A DNA stretch of 64,000 nucleotides from contig NZ_CP083663.1 in assembly GCF_020097815.1 (NCBI RefSeq), positions 558,001 through 622,000 on the forward strand. The letters run 5' to 3'. The notes beneath the pieces were generated by a model. That model made no database searches. It was not told the origin of the DNA and was given only the letters and a program-made list of their open reading frames with translations. Shown piece after piece: positions 40,442-48,976 of this stretch (position 1 is its first letter; each line of letters opens with the position of its first letter). A program made the position numbers and the translations under genes. This stretch comes from Haloprofundus salinisoli. GTDB lineage: Archaea; Halobacteriota; Halobacteria; Halobacteriales; Haloferacaceae.

Positions 40442-41203
40442 ATGACAGACAACGACAACACGACCGCGGAAACGGACGGCGGCACGGGCATCGTCGCCCC
40501 CGACGACGAGACGCCGACGTGGAGCGAGCGCAAGGCTCGCAAAACCGGCCTCTCTCGGCTCACCTACGAGTATTTCGAGCGCTCGCGCCGCGAAGACCAA
40601 GACCTTCGGACGGAGTCCGACTACGTCGAACGCGACGTGCTCGGCTTCCCCACTTGGCCGCACGAGACGGTGCGTAACCTCTCTATCGCCAGTTTCTTCG
40701 TCGGAATGATCTTCTTCCTCTCGGCGACGCTCCCGCCGCACATCGGGTCGCCCGCGAACCCGAGTTCGACGCCGGCGATCATCCTGCCCGACTGGTATCT
40801 GTACTGGTCGTTCGGCCTGCTGAAACTCAGCCCGGTCAACCCCGAACTGTCCATCCTCGGCGGACAGAAGCTGATGGCCGACCGGACGTACGGCGTGCTG
40901 GCGAACGTCGTCGTCGTCGGGTTCATCGCCATCGTTCCGTTCCTCAACAAGGGGAGCGCCCGTCGCCCCGTCGAACAGCCGTTCTGGGCGGCCGTCGGCG
41001 TCGGCGGCGTCGTCTTCGCGTTCACCATCAGCGTGCTCGCGGTTCAGAACCTGGTACCGATGAACATCGACCTGCTGTTCGACCTGACGTTCCTGCTGCC
41101 CATCGTCGCAGGTACCATCACCTACGCGGTGCTCAAGACGATGCGCGAGGGGTACATGTACGACCTCAACCGTCGGTACTACCGGCTTCGGCCGCCGCGC
41201 TAG
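40442..41203 (+). CDS. petD: Cytochrome b, C-terminal domain subunit (subunit IV-like)
   Basis: 253 residues. A ~75-residue acidic head is followed by VLGFPTWPHETVRNLSIASF and PPHIGSPANPSSTPAIILPD, the PDWYLYW stretch corresponding to PEWY of the quinol-oxidation site (Asp replaces Glu). Further helices: LANVVVVGFIAIVPFLNKGS, FWAAVGVGGVVFAFTISVLA, LTFLLPIVAGTITYAVL. Forms one complex with the gene upstream, 13 bp away. The PDWY change is worth noting for quinone chemistry. Confidence 0.88.
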   Translation: MTDNDNTTAETDGGTGIVAPDDETPTWSERKARKTGLSRLTYEYFERSRREDQDLRTESDYVERDVLGFPTWPHETVRNLSIASFFVGMIFFLSATLPPHIGSPANPSSTPAIILPDWYLYWSFGLLKLSPVNPELSILGGQKLMADRTYGVLANVVVVGFIAIVPFLNKGSARRPVEQPFWAAVGVGGVVFAFTISVLAVQNLVPMNIDLLFDLTFLLPIVAGTITYAVLKTMREGYMYDLNRRYYRLRPPR

Positions 41204-41226
41204 CGGCGTTCGCCGTCCATCCTTCT

Positions 41227-41697
41227 ATGAGTTCAGATACGAACAGTGATACCGCCGACGAGCGTGCGACCGCAAGCAGCGACGTAACCGCCGACAGCGA
41301 CGTAACCGCCGACAGCGACGCGGCCGCCGGCGAGAGGACGGGCGGAGACGACGCACGCGCGTCCGGGTCGGGTCGACGAGACGTCGTCGTTCCGATGCGA
41401 CTGTACAAGACGATAACGGTGTTCTCGACGCTCATCGCCGTCGTCTCCGTCGTTATCGGCTTCGTGCTCATCGACGCGGCGACCATCCAGTTCAGTTTTC
41501 TCAGACAGGCTATCACCGGCGCGCTGGGGGCGGTCGGTCTCAGCGTCGCGCCGGGGATTCTCGGCGCGGTGCTCGCGTTCGTCGGAATCACCGTCATCGG
41601 CATCGGCGCGGGCGTGTACGTTCTCGGAACCCGGTTCCGCGCCCGCGGAATGGGAAACTCTCAAGAGGACTCCAACGAACTCTCGGATAATGGCTGA
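41227..41697 (+). CDS. Two-TM subunit-like protein of the cytochrome b unit
   Basis: 156 residues. The N-terminal ~55 residues are low-complexity and acidic with a repeat (SDVTADSDVTADSDAAAG). Helices: ITVFSTLIAVVSVVIGFVLI, then AVGLSVAPGILGAVLAFVGI and TVIGIGAGVYVLG. A haloarchaeal-only family found in this operon (probably DUF7315). Its 3' end overlaps the next gene by 8 bp, so it is a part of the same transcription unit. Confidence 0.72.
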   Translation: MSSDTNSDTADERATASSDVTADSDVTADSDAAAGERTGGDDARASGSGRRDVVVPMRLYKTITVFSTLIAVVSVVIGFVLIDAATIQFSFLRQAITGALGAVGLSVAPGILGAVLAFVGITVIGIGAGVYVLGTRFRARGMGNSQEDSNELSDNG

Positions 41698-41965
41698 CGA
41701 GTTCATGAAGGGGTTGACCATCGCCACCGCCGGCGGACTCGGTTGGATGGTGCTGGCGGGCTGGTACCGCACGAGCAGTTTCGAGAGCGCCGCGCAGTTG
41801 GTCGAACCCGTGACCGTCGAGGGACCCGACCTGTTCAACGGCATCGCCATCGCGCTGATGGACGTGCTGCTCTGGTTTGCGATCCTCGGCGCGTTCACGT
41901 TCTGGGTGCTCATCCCGCTCGGCCGCGAACTCCGCGCGTCCTACAGCGAGCGCCGCTCGCAGTAG
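41690..41965 (+). CDS. Two-TM subunit-like protein of the cytochrome b unit
   Basis: 91 residues with helices LTIATAGGLGWMVLAGWYRT and GIAIALMDVLLWFAILGAFT with FWVLIPLG. A short basic tail follows. Haloarchaea only (probably DUF7314). Overlap of 8 bp with the preceding gene. It closes the unit; the next 356 bp contain no gene. Confidence 0.72.
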   Translation: MADEFMKGLTIATAGGLGWMVLAGWYRTSSFESAAQLVEPVTVEGPDLFNGIAIALMDVLLWFAILGAFTFWVLIPLGRELRASYSERRSQ

Positions 41966-42321
41966 TCGCCTCGCCCCGAGCCCCGCGGGCCGCTGTCTCT
42001 GTTTTCTCGCCGCCGTCGACGAGCCGTTCGCTTACGCGGTGCGTTCGCCGCCGACATTCGATAGAGTGCGAGAGCCGTCGGGTCGGAGTCGCTGACGCGC
42101 GCAGACGGGATGCGGTGCGTCGAATCGCCGTTCACGGCGACTGCGGGGCTGTCACCGGTCGCGCGTCGGAGCTACCGCGAAGAGACGGCGAAGAGCGCGG
42201 CGACCGCAACGACGAGACGATCGCGGTCGTCTCGACGCCGTTTCCGTCGAATCGTCTCACTGGTCGCTCGGAGCACGGCCTATTGGGGATGTGAGCGGTA
42301 TCGAGGGCTGCAGCAGCCGAC
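41966..42321. other. Intergenic stretch, no gene seen
   Basis: 356 bp between the convergent 3' ends of the cytochrome b unit and the gene at 42322. G+C-rich with a small hairpin (CGCCG-TTCA-CGGCG, 42126-42139). No frame has protein-like content, and no RNA gene is recognised. Confidence 0.4.
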
Positions 42322-42759
42322 TCAGACGATCTGCGTCCAGATGTCGGCGACGAGGAAGAAGAGACTCTGGAACGCCGCGTACAGGAGCACGAGCACCGAC
42401 GCCGCGAGACCGCCCTTCGGCCGCTCGACGGGCATTCCGTTGCGCGCTTCGACCTGCCGGGCCTCGAACTCGAAGAAGTCCGTGAGGAACATCCCGACGA
42501 CGAGCACCGACATCACCATCCCGCCGTGCGGTTCGACGATGAGAAAGAGGAACGACGCGACGACGAGCGCGACGCTCGTCAGCGAGTGCGGCGTGTACCG
42601 GGTAATCTCCTCGTCGTCACGGGCTTGGCGGGCGTGCGCGCGGTGGCCGAGGAAGCGCGTCGCCATGTTTGCCAGCACGAGCACTAGGATGACGGCGGGC
42701 AGCGCCGGGGCGATTGCCTCGAGGCCGTCGAGCGGCACGATGAACTGCAGCGGTTGCAT
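42322..42759 (-). CDS. Four-helix membrane protein, haloarchaeal
   Basis: 145 residues. Helices: EAIAPALPAVILVLVLANMA, SLTSVALVVASFLFLIVEPH, VMSVLVVGMFLTDFFEFEAR, LAASVLVLLYAAFQSLFFLV. A His-rich cytosolic loop (FLGHRAHARQARDD) lies after helix 1. No cofactor motif known; probably the family listed as DUF7313, found beside cytochrome bc genes. It faces the cytochrome b unit and may be another accessory subunit. Confidence 0.72.
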   Translation of the reverse strand: MQPLQFIVPLDGLEAIAPALPAVILVLVLANMATRFLGHRAHARQARDDEEITRYTPHSLTSVALVVASFLFLIVEPHGGMVMSVLVVGMFLTDFFEFEARQVEARNGMPVERPKGGLAASVLVLLYAAFQSLFFLVADIWTQIV

Positions 42760-42854
42760 ACCCGAATATCGGAAGGTGACTCATTAGAGTTTTTCCAATC
42801 CCGCGCGCCGTCTCACCGGGTCGGCGCGGCGACCGGGTCGGACGCCGGAACGGC

Positions 42855-43583
42855 TCACTCCGACGCGGGCGGGCGAAGCAGCGTCACTTCGGCGGTGGGT
42901 TCGACGCGGACGGGCACGTGCGGGTCGACGGCCGTCGTCCGCTCGCCGTCGACGACGAGCGAGACGGCCCCCTCGTCGCGCTCGACCGACAGCGACACGT
43001 CGCCGTCGACGACCCAGGTGTCCCAGCGCGTCGAAAACGGCGAAACGGGGACGACGCCGACGCCCGTGCCGGGGGTGACTATCGGCCCGCCCGCCGCGTG
43101 CGCGTAGCCGGAGCTTCCGAGCGGCGTCGCGACGACGACGCCGTCGGCCCGAAACGCGTCGAGGGCGTCGTCGCCGGTTCGGACGGCGTACTCGGAGATG
43201 CGCGCCGGTTCGTTCGTGACGAGCATCGCGTCGAAGACGGCGTCGGCCACGGGTTCGTCGCCGACGGCGACCGACAGCAGCGGGTGGTCGACGGTCGGGT
43301 GGTCGACGGTCCGGCGGTCGTCCTCGGCGAGCGCGGCGAACGCGTCGTCGAGTGCCGACGGCGACACCGAGTGTCGCCCGCCGATGCCGACGGGGAGAAT
43401 CAGACCGTTCGGGCGCTCGCGGACGGCGTCGACGACGGCGCGTTCGCCGACGGCGACGACGAACGACGCCTCCTCGGGGTCGGTGAGCGCGAACTCGGCG
43501 GCGCGAAGCGCGCGCTCGACTCGGCCGTCGTCGTCGCCGCGAAGCGAAACCGCCATCTCCGCGTCGTCGCGCGCTCCACTCAT
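42855..43583 (-). CDS. NAD kinase-like protein lacking the GGDG motif
   Basis: 242 residues. The C-terminal half carries the NAD kinase signature in the form TPLGSSGYAHAAGGPIVTPG, followed by VVPVSPFSTRWDTWVVDGDV (NAD-binding beta-sandwich). The N-terminal catalytic GGDGTxL loop is not seen: the equivalent region reads ASFVVAVGERAVVDAVRE. The catalytic Asp is therefore missing, and NAD kinase activity is doubtful. It may be a regulatory or divergent paralogue. Initiates at the ATG 43583, with the stop at 42855 giving 95 bp to the membrane gene. Confidence 0.8.
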   Translation of the reverse strand: MSGARDDAEMAVSLRGDDDGRVERALRAAEFALTDPEEASFVVAVGERAVVDAVRERPNGLILPVGIGGRHSVSPSALDDAFAALAEDDRRTVDHPTVDHPLLSVAVGDEPVADAVFDAMLVTNEPARISEYAVRTGDDALDAFRADGVVVATPLGSSGYAHAAGGPIVTPGTGVGVVPVSPFSTRWDTWVVDGDVSLSVERDEGAVSLVVDGERTTAVDPHVPVRVEPTAEVTLLRPPASE

Positions 43584-43724
43584 TGCCCGATTGTTACTCG
43601 CCGGCCGCTAAAAGTCTGCGCGGTTCGGTGACGGATCGACGCGCCGTCGTCGCGGCGGAACCCCGCGTCGGCCCCGACGAACCGGGATGGCGGCGAGCGC
43701 CGCAGCGGCGGGCGGGTGTCCCGC

Positions 43725-45032
43725 TCAGTACGGCCAGTCGCCGGTTATCTTCATCCCCGGCGCGTAGTCTTCGGCTTCGATGCGCTCGGCTATCTCTTCG
43801 GGCGCTTTGTGCGCAATCTCGGTTTCCTCGTCGGCGAGATCGACGGCGAGTTCCGCCAGCAGCACTGCCTGCTCGCGGAACGTCCGCGCTTCGAGCTTGT
43901 CGAGCGTGTCGGCGTAGGTGTGGCCCCACCCGCGGCCGCGGCCTTGCGTCTCGCTGCCGACCATGTAACCCGGGACGCCCCACTGGACGAACGGCCAGTG
44001 GTCCGAGTGCGGCAACTGCTCGGGAACGACGCTCACGGGGTGGCCGAACCGGTCGCCGACGCCCTCGGCGGCGGTCTCGAGCTCGTCGAAGTCGTGGGTG
44101 TGGAACCGCAGCGTCCGCCCGTTGGCGACGCCGTCGAAGTTCACGATGGCCTTTATCGACTCGAAGTCGGCCTGCTCGGCTTTGTGTGCCGAGCCGACGA
44201 GACCGACCTCCTCAGCGCCGAAGGCGACGAACCGGATTCGGGTGTCGAGTTCATCTTCCCGGTCGGCGAGGATGCGCGCGAGTTCGACGACCATGGCGGT
44301 TCCCGTCCCGTTGTCGGCGGCCCCCTCGGCGATGTCGTGGGCGTCGAGGTGGCTCGTGACGAGTATCTCGTCTCCCGATTGGGGGCCGACGAGGGCGTGG
44401 ACGTTACCGCTCGTCGCGTCGGGGGTGTCGCAGTCGACCGAGACGGAGACGGTGTCGCCCTCGAACCGGCGGGCGAGGCGCGCGCCGACCTCGGCGCTCA
44501 CGCCGACGGCCGGGATGTCGCCGATGGGCGCGTCGGGGGTGCCGACGCTGCCGGTCGGCGGGAGACAGCCTTCGACGTGGTTTCTGAAGACGAACGCGGC
44601 CGCGCCCGCCTCGACGGCGTAGTAGTACTTCTCGCGGCGGTGGATGAAGCGGTCGTAGTGGTCGGGCACCGTCGAGGAGACCATCACGACCTTGCCGTCG
44701 AGGTTGGCGTCGAACTCCTCGGGGAGGCCGTAGCCGAGGTCGACGAGGTCGCCCGTCGCGGCGTCGGCGGGGCTTCGCGGCAGCGCGATGCAGTCTTGGG
44801 TAGTGTCGCCCGCTTCGATTGCGCTGTCGCCGCGGACCCAACCTTGAATCTCGAACTCGTCGATGCGGGCGTCGCGCGCGCCGACGTCGCTCAGTGCGTC
44901 CCGCGTTCGCTCCATCGCCTCGCGTTCGCCCGCCGTTCCAGCCATCCGATTGCCGATGTCGACGAGCGTTTCGAGGTGGTCCCACCCGGTGTCGCTCGTG
45001 AACGTTTCGCCGATCCAGTCAGTCTCTTCCAT
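43725..45032 (-). CDS. M28-family zinc peptidase with PA domain
   Basis: 435 residues. A PA (protease-associated) domain insert lies in residues ~90-220 (KVVMVSSTVPDHYDRFIHRR; FVFRNHVEGCLPPTG). The M28 core has SHLDAHDIAEGAADNGTGTA (H, D metal ligands), FGAEEVGLVGSAHK (catalytic and metal Glu), VNFDGVAN (Asp) and SDHWPFVQWGVPG (final His). It removes amino acids from peptides; no signal peptide is seen, so it acts in the cytosol. It is divergent from the thiolase gene. Confidence 0.9.
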   Translation of the reverse strand: MEETDWIGETFTSDTGWDHLETLVDIGNRMAGTAGEREAMERTRDALSDVGARDARIDEFEIQGWVRGDSAIEAGDTTQDCIALPRSPADAATGDLVDLGYGLPEEFDANLDGKVVMVSSTVPDHYDRFIHRREKYYYAVEAGAAAFVFRNHVEGCLPPTGSVGTPDAPIGDIPAVGVSAEVGARLARRFEGDTVSVSVDCDTPDATSGNVHALVGPQSGDEILVTSHLDAHDIAEGAADNGTGTAMVVELARILADREDELDTRIRFVAFGAEEVGLVGSAHKAEQADFESIKAIVNFDGVANGRTLRFHTHDFDELETAAEGVGDRFGHPVSVVPEQLPHSDHWPFVQWGVPGYMVGSETQGRGRGWGHTYADTLDKLEARTFREQAVLLAELAVDLADEETEIAHKAPEEIAERIEAEDYAPGMKITGDWPY

Positions 45033-45188
45033 GGTTTCGGCTGACGCGGAGTCGCGGTAACCGTTGGGGTCCCCGCGGTCGCTCTCCGGTTCGTTCTGTC
45101 GGCTCCGTGTTCACTACTTTCGTACGCAAAACCGCGAGCAAACGACGGATTCGGCAGGTCTTTACCGGAACATAATGTATGTTCGTGC

Positions 45189-46355
45189 ATGACTTCCGTA
45201 CGCGTCGCCGGTGTCGGTCTCACGCAGTTCGGCCGCCACCCCGACCGGACCGGACGGGACCTGTTCGCGGAGGCCGCACTCGCCGCCCGAGCGGACGCGG
45301 GCGTTCCCCGTCAGGACATCGAAGCCCTCCACTACGGGAACTTCATGGGGGCGCTCGCAGAGCACCAAGCCCACCAGGGCCCGCTCGTCGCCGAGGCGGC
45401 AGGGCTCTCCTGTCCGGCGACCCGCTACGAGCAGGCGTGTGCCTCGGCGGGCGTCGCCGCTCGGCAGGCGATAAAAGACGTCCGCAACGGCGAGAACGAC
45501 GTCGTCCTCGTCGGCGGGATGGAACGGATGACGAACCTGGAGACGGCCGAAGTCACGGAGTCGCTGGCTATCGCGGCCGACGAACTGTACGAGGTTCGCG
45601 CGGGCATCACCTTCCCCGGCGCGTACGGGCTGATGGCGCAGGCGTACTTCTCGCAGTTCGGCGGCGACCGCGAGGATCTCGCGCACATCGCCGCGAAAAA
45701 TCACCGGAACGCCGTCAACAACGAGTTCGCCCAGTACCAGCGCGAGGTGTCGGTCGAGGAGGCGCTCGATAGCCCGCCCGTCGCCGAACCGCTGCATCTG
45801 TTCGACGCCTGTCCCATCACCGACGGCGCGAGCGCGCTCGTCCTCGTCAGCGACGAGTACGCCGAGGAACACGACATCGACGCGCCCGTCGAGATCACCG
45901 GCACCGGACAGGGGGGCGACAAGATGGCGCTGCAGGACCGCGACCACCTCGCGCAGACTCCCGCGGCGACGAAGGCCGCCGAGGAGGCGTACGCCGACTC
46001 GGGACGTACCCCCGACGACATCGACGTCGCCGAGGTCCACGACTGCTTCACCATCGCCGAGGTGCTCGCGCTCGAATCGCTCGGCTTCTACGAACCCGGC
46101 GAGGCCATCGGCGCGGCCCGCCGCGGCGAGACCACCCGAGACGGCGACAGACCCATCAACCTCTCCGGTGGGTTGAAGGCGAAAGGCCACCCCGTCGGCG
46201 CGACGGGCGGCAGCCAGCTCGTCGAGATGACGCGACTGCTCCGCGGCGACCACCCGAACAGCGACGTCGTCGCCGACGCCGAAATCGGTCTGACGCACAA
46301 CGCGGGCGGCACCGTCGCCAGCGCCGTCGTCCACGTACTGGAGGTGGTGAACTGA
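45189..46355 (+). CDS. Thiolase (acetyl-CoA acetyltransferase, archaeal SCP-x-like)
   Basis: 388 residues. Active-site Cys C84 in YEQACASAGVAAR, a His in EVHDCFTIAE and the terminal Cys/His region LKAKGHPVGATGGSQLVEM; the second half ends GLTHNAGGTVASAVVHVLE. It joins or splits acyl-CoA units. Its stop (tgATGg) overlaps the ATG of the DUF35 protein, matching the archaeal thiolase-DUF35 pairs of mevalonate and beta-oxidation pathways in which the DUF35 protein stabilises the complex. Pathway here is uncertain. Confidence 0.9.
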   Translation: MTSVRVAGVGLTQFGRHPDRTGRDLFAEAALAARADAGVPRQDIEALHYGNFMGALAEHQAHQGPLVAEAAGLSCPATRYEQACASAGVAARQAIKDVRNGENDVVLVGGMERMTNLETAEVTESLAIAADELYEVRAGITFPGAYGLMAQAYFSQFGGDREDLAHIAAKNHRNAVNNEFAQYQREVSVEEALDSPPVAEPLHLFDACPITDGASALVLVSDEYAEEHDIDAPVEITGTGQGGDKMALQDRDHLAQTPAATKAAEEAYADSGRTPDDIDVAEVHDCFTIAEVLALESLGFYEPGEAIGAARRGETTRDGDRPINLSGGLKAKGHPVGATGGSQLVEMTRLLRGDHPNSDVVADAEIGLTHNAGGTVASAVVHVLEVVN

Positions 46356-46729
46356 TGGCCGACACGGGATACGACGACTGGATAGAGACCGTCGAAGCGG
46401 GCGAGGGGTACTACCTCGAATGCCCGAAGGGGCACGGGTCGTTGCCGCCGCGGCGCACCTGCCCGCACTGCGGCGCGTTCGAGCTGGAAGAAGAACCGCT
46501 CCCCGAGTCGGGGAACGTAGAGACGTTCAGCGTCATTCACGTCGCCACACCGTCGTTCGACGGCGACACGCCGTACGCGACGGCCGTCGTCGACTTCGGC
46601 CCGGTGCGACTCACGGGCGTGGTTCGCGGCGTCGAGTTCGACGACCTCGACGTCGGGATGTCGGTCGGCGCGACCGTCGAAGAACACGAGACGACCGGCG
46701 ACCCCGTCGTCGTCTTCAGACCGCGGTAG
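46355..46729 (+). CDS. DUF35 zinc-ribbon OB-fold partner of the thiolase
   Basis: 124 residues. N-terminal rubredoxin-like zinc ribbon with C-x13-C-x2-C: YYLECPKGHGSLPPRRTCPHCGAF; then an OB fold (VETFSVIHVATPSFDGDTPY; VRLTGVVRGVEFDDLDVGMS). Homologues hold the thiolase and HMG-CoA synthase together or help CoA binding. It overlaps the thiolase stop by one base, and its 3' end overlaps a tiny minus-strand ORF at 46716. Confidence 0.88.
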   Translation: MADTGYDDWIETVEAGEGYYLECPKGHGSLPPRRTCPHCGAFELEEEPLPESGNVETFSVIHVATPSFDGDTPYATAVVDFGPVRLTGVVRGVEFDDLDVGMSVGATVEEHETTGDPVVVFRPR

Positions 46730-46805
46730 CGACGCCGGGCGCGGTCGCCAGCGCTACCGCGACCACGAGGACGACCGCTAGCAGTGACTGAACGTCTCGT
46801 CTCAT
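46716..46805 (-). CDS. Putative 29-residue hydrophobic peptide
   Basis: ATG at 46805 then MRRDVQSLLAVVLVVAVALA, TAPGVATAV, stop. It has a basic start, a hydrophobic helix and an AxA-like end, so it resembles a lone signal peptide or a one-span membrane peptide. It overlaps the DUF35 gene's 3' end by 14 bp in reverse. A weak TAAAAA motif lies about 15-20 bp ahead, nearer than usual. It may be real or chance. Confidence 0.3.
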   Translation of the reverse strand: MRRDVQSLLAVVLVVAVALATAPGVATAV

Positions 46806-47010
46806 CGGGAGAGAAGATTTTTAGCCTACAAGTAACTGCGGCTAGCGCTCTCCAGAACGGGCAGTAGAACGTCCGAGAGAGCCACACAGCGTGTCTGAAA
46901 CCCAAGCAGATGCCGAGTTTCGTCGTCGAACGTCCCACTAGCCGCCCGCAGAGTGAGCACCTCAGCGGCGCAACGACAGCAGCGGAGACACGGTGAGCGA
47001 CGTCCCGTGG

Positions 47011-47940
47011 TTACGCCGTTTCCGCGAGTTCCTCGCGGACGGTCCGGAGGAACGACTCGGGGTGTTCGACGTGCGGTAGCAGCATCGCGTCGTCGAAGAC
47101 GACGAGTCGGGCGTCGGCCTCGTCGGCGAGCGCTCGGCCGTCCGACAGCGGCGTCACGTCGGCTTCGCGGCCCCAGACGAGCGTTACGGGCACGTCTAAC
47201 TCGGCGAGCGTCTCGCCGAGGTCGATATCCGAGTTGAGGTAGCCGCTGACGAACGAGGCGGGCGCGAAGCGGGCGTTCTTCTGGTGGGTCGTCCGCCACT
47301 GGTAGTCGAGCCACTCGTCGGAGAGCTTCGACGCGTCGTAGTAGCCGTGGTCGGCGCTGAAGTAGCGAAGCGAGCGCCGAGCGGTGATGAGGTTGTACGC
47401 GGCCGACCCGAGAAGCGGCGCGCGGACCAGTTCCCGAAGCGCCTGTTTCGGTTCAGGCCCCGCTTTCGCCGTCGGGCAGACGAGAATCAACTGCGAGACG
47501 GGCGTGTCGCGGGCCGCCGCGGCGGCGTACGCGGCCGAAAGCGACGACGCCAGCACCGCGGGTTCGTCGAACTCGCCGAGAAAGTCGGTGACGAAGTCCT
47601 CGTACAGCGCCGCCGAGTAGCGAAGCGGCGGACGGTCCGACCGACCGAATCCGGGTAGGTCGGGGGCGACGACGTGGTACTCCGACGCGAGTTCGGAGAA
47701 GAGTTCGCGGAACTCGCCGCTGGACGCGGCGGCGTTGATGCCGTGCAGGAGGACGAGGTCCGGGTCGTCGGGGTCGCCCGCCTCGGTGTAGGCGACGTTC
47801 GTCCCGCGCCAGCGATACGTGCGCTGCTCGCCGATGAGCCCCGGTTCGAGTTCACCCGCGGCCTGCGTGAGCATCCGGTTCGCGGCCGCGACTGCACCGA
47901 TACCGAGGACGGCACCGCCGATGGCTCGTCGGAGTGTCAT
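47011..47940 (-). CDS. Alpha/beta hydrolase with altered nucleophile elbow
   Basis: 309 residues. It starts with a hydrophobic segment ([19 protein letters not shown]) that may be a membrane anchor. The oxyanion region is [20 protein letters not shown]; the nucleophile region reads [17 protein letters not shown], where the usual G-x-S-x-G is A-S-S-L-S or S-S-L-S-A. The Asp is near [10 protein letters not shown] and the His in [12 protein letters not shown]. Substrate unknown. Weak elbow could mean a non-classical hydrolase or a lyase-type member. Confidence 0.75.
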   Translation of the reverse strand: MTLRRAIGGAVLGIGAVAAANRMLTQAAGELEPGLIGEQRTYRWRGTNVAYTEAGDPDDPDLVLLHGINAAASSGEFRELFSELASEYHVVAPDLPGFGRSDRPPLRYSAALYEDFVTDFLGEFDEPAVLASSLSAAYAAAAARDTPVSQLILVCPTAKAGPEPKQALRELVRAPLLGSAAYNLITARRSLRYFSADHGYYDASKLSDEWLDYQWRTTHQKNARFAPASFVSGYLNSDIDLGETLAELDVPVTLVWGREADVTPLSDGRALADEADARLVVFDDAMLLPHVEHPESFLRTVREELAETA

Positions 47941-47992
47941 ACCGACTCGACGGGGGCGAGAGACTTGATAGCTACGCCCATCTGCGCGAAGC

Positions 47993-48895
47993 TCAGTCGA
48001 CGACGGTCACGTCGAACGTCGAGCGCCAGCGGTAGCGCCGACCGCCCCACCGGAACGTCGGCACGACGAGCGCGTAGCAAAAGGCCAGTGAAACGAGCAG
48101 CGCCGACGGGTACGCCAACAGCCACGTCGAGCGGTCGACGCCGAAGAACCGGTACGCGAGGTACGTCGCCGCAGTCAGCGTCGCGGCGGCGACAATCGGC
48201 GCGACCAGGCAGAACAGCGCGACGAGCGAGACGGACGCGAACGCGACGACACCGCCGACGGGGTTCGGGACGGTGACGATCTTGACGAACCGGACCAGCC
48301 GGTCGTGGACCGTCCGCGGGTCGCCTTCGACCGGCACGAGCGTCAGCTCCGAACGGAGCGTCGTCAGTTCGTCGCCGAGGTACTCCCACAGCAGGCCGTC
48401 GTCGCTGACGGTCCGGCGCAGATCCGAGACGTACGCGTCGAGGTCCAGTTGGTCGCGCCGGAAGGTGACGCCGCCGCCCCACGGGGCGTTCGCCACCCAC
48501 ACCGCGAGCGTGACGGCGAACACGAGAAACGGTTCGACCGCCCGCCAGTAGCCGTCGCCGACGAACACCGGGAGCGCCGACACCGCGCCGTGCTCCTCGC
48601 CGAGCGCCTTCATCCGGTTCAGCCACTCGTCGTCGCGCGGCACGTCGTCGTCGGTGAGGACGAGTCGCTCTTGGTCCGCCCGTTCGAGCGCGTACGCCAG
48701 CGCGTTGGCCTTCGCCGAGCAGCCGACCGGGTCGCCCGCGACGAGGATACGGACGCCGTCGGGAGCGTCGTGACTCGCCACCGGGTCGGTCGGCCGGTCG
48801 CAGACGACGAACAGTTCGTCGTCGGGACCGAGTTGGGCGGCGAGCGACTCGCAGGAGTCGGTCCACGTCGTCGTCGGGAGGATGACACTCGCCAT
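47993..48895 (-). CDS. Family 2 glycosyltransferase with membrane segment
   Basis: 300 residues from the ATG at 48895 ([20 protein letters not shown]); the ATG at 48910 is five codons upstream. GT-A motifs: [18 protein letters not shown] (DxD), and [13 protein letters not shown] (acceptor acidic). Helices near 120-140 ([16 protein letters not shown]) and two at 228-275 ([37 protein letters not shown]). It adds a sugar from a nucleotide donor to a lipid or surface acceptor. Convergent arrangement with nothing; single gene. Confidence 0.82.
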   Translation of the reverse strand: MASVILPTTTWTDSCESLAAQLGPDDELFVVCDRPTDPVASHDAPDGVRILVAGDPVGCSAKANALAYALERADQERLVLTDDDVPRDDEWLNRMKALGEEHGAVSALPVFVGDGYWRAVEPFLVFAVTLAVWVANAPWGGGVTFRRDQLDLDAYVSDLRRTVSDDGLLWEYLGDELTTLRSELTLVPVEGDPRTVHDRLVRFVKIVTVPNPVGGVVAFASVSLVALFCLVAPIVAAATLTAATYLAYRFFGVDRSTWLLAYPSALLVSLAFCYALVVPTFRWGGRRYRWRSTFDVTVVD

Positions 48896-48976
48896 TACCC
48901 GAACCTGCATCGGAGAGGACCAAAAAGTCGAGCGTCGGACGAGGAACGCTGTCGGCGGGACCGGTCGCCCCCGAAC

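Noticed and set aside
43716-45044. Long open frame antisense to the M28 peptidase
   Set aside because: Minus-strand peptidase has all metal ligands; the plus frame is a mirror with none.
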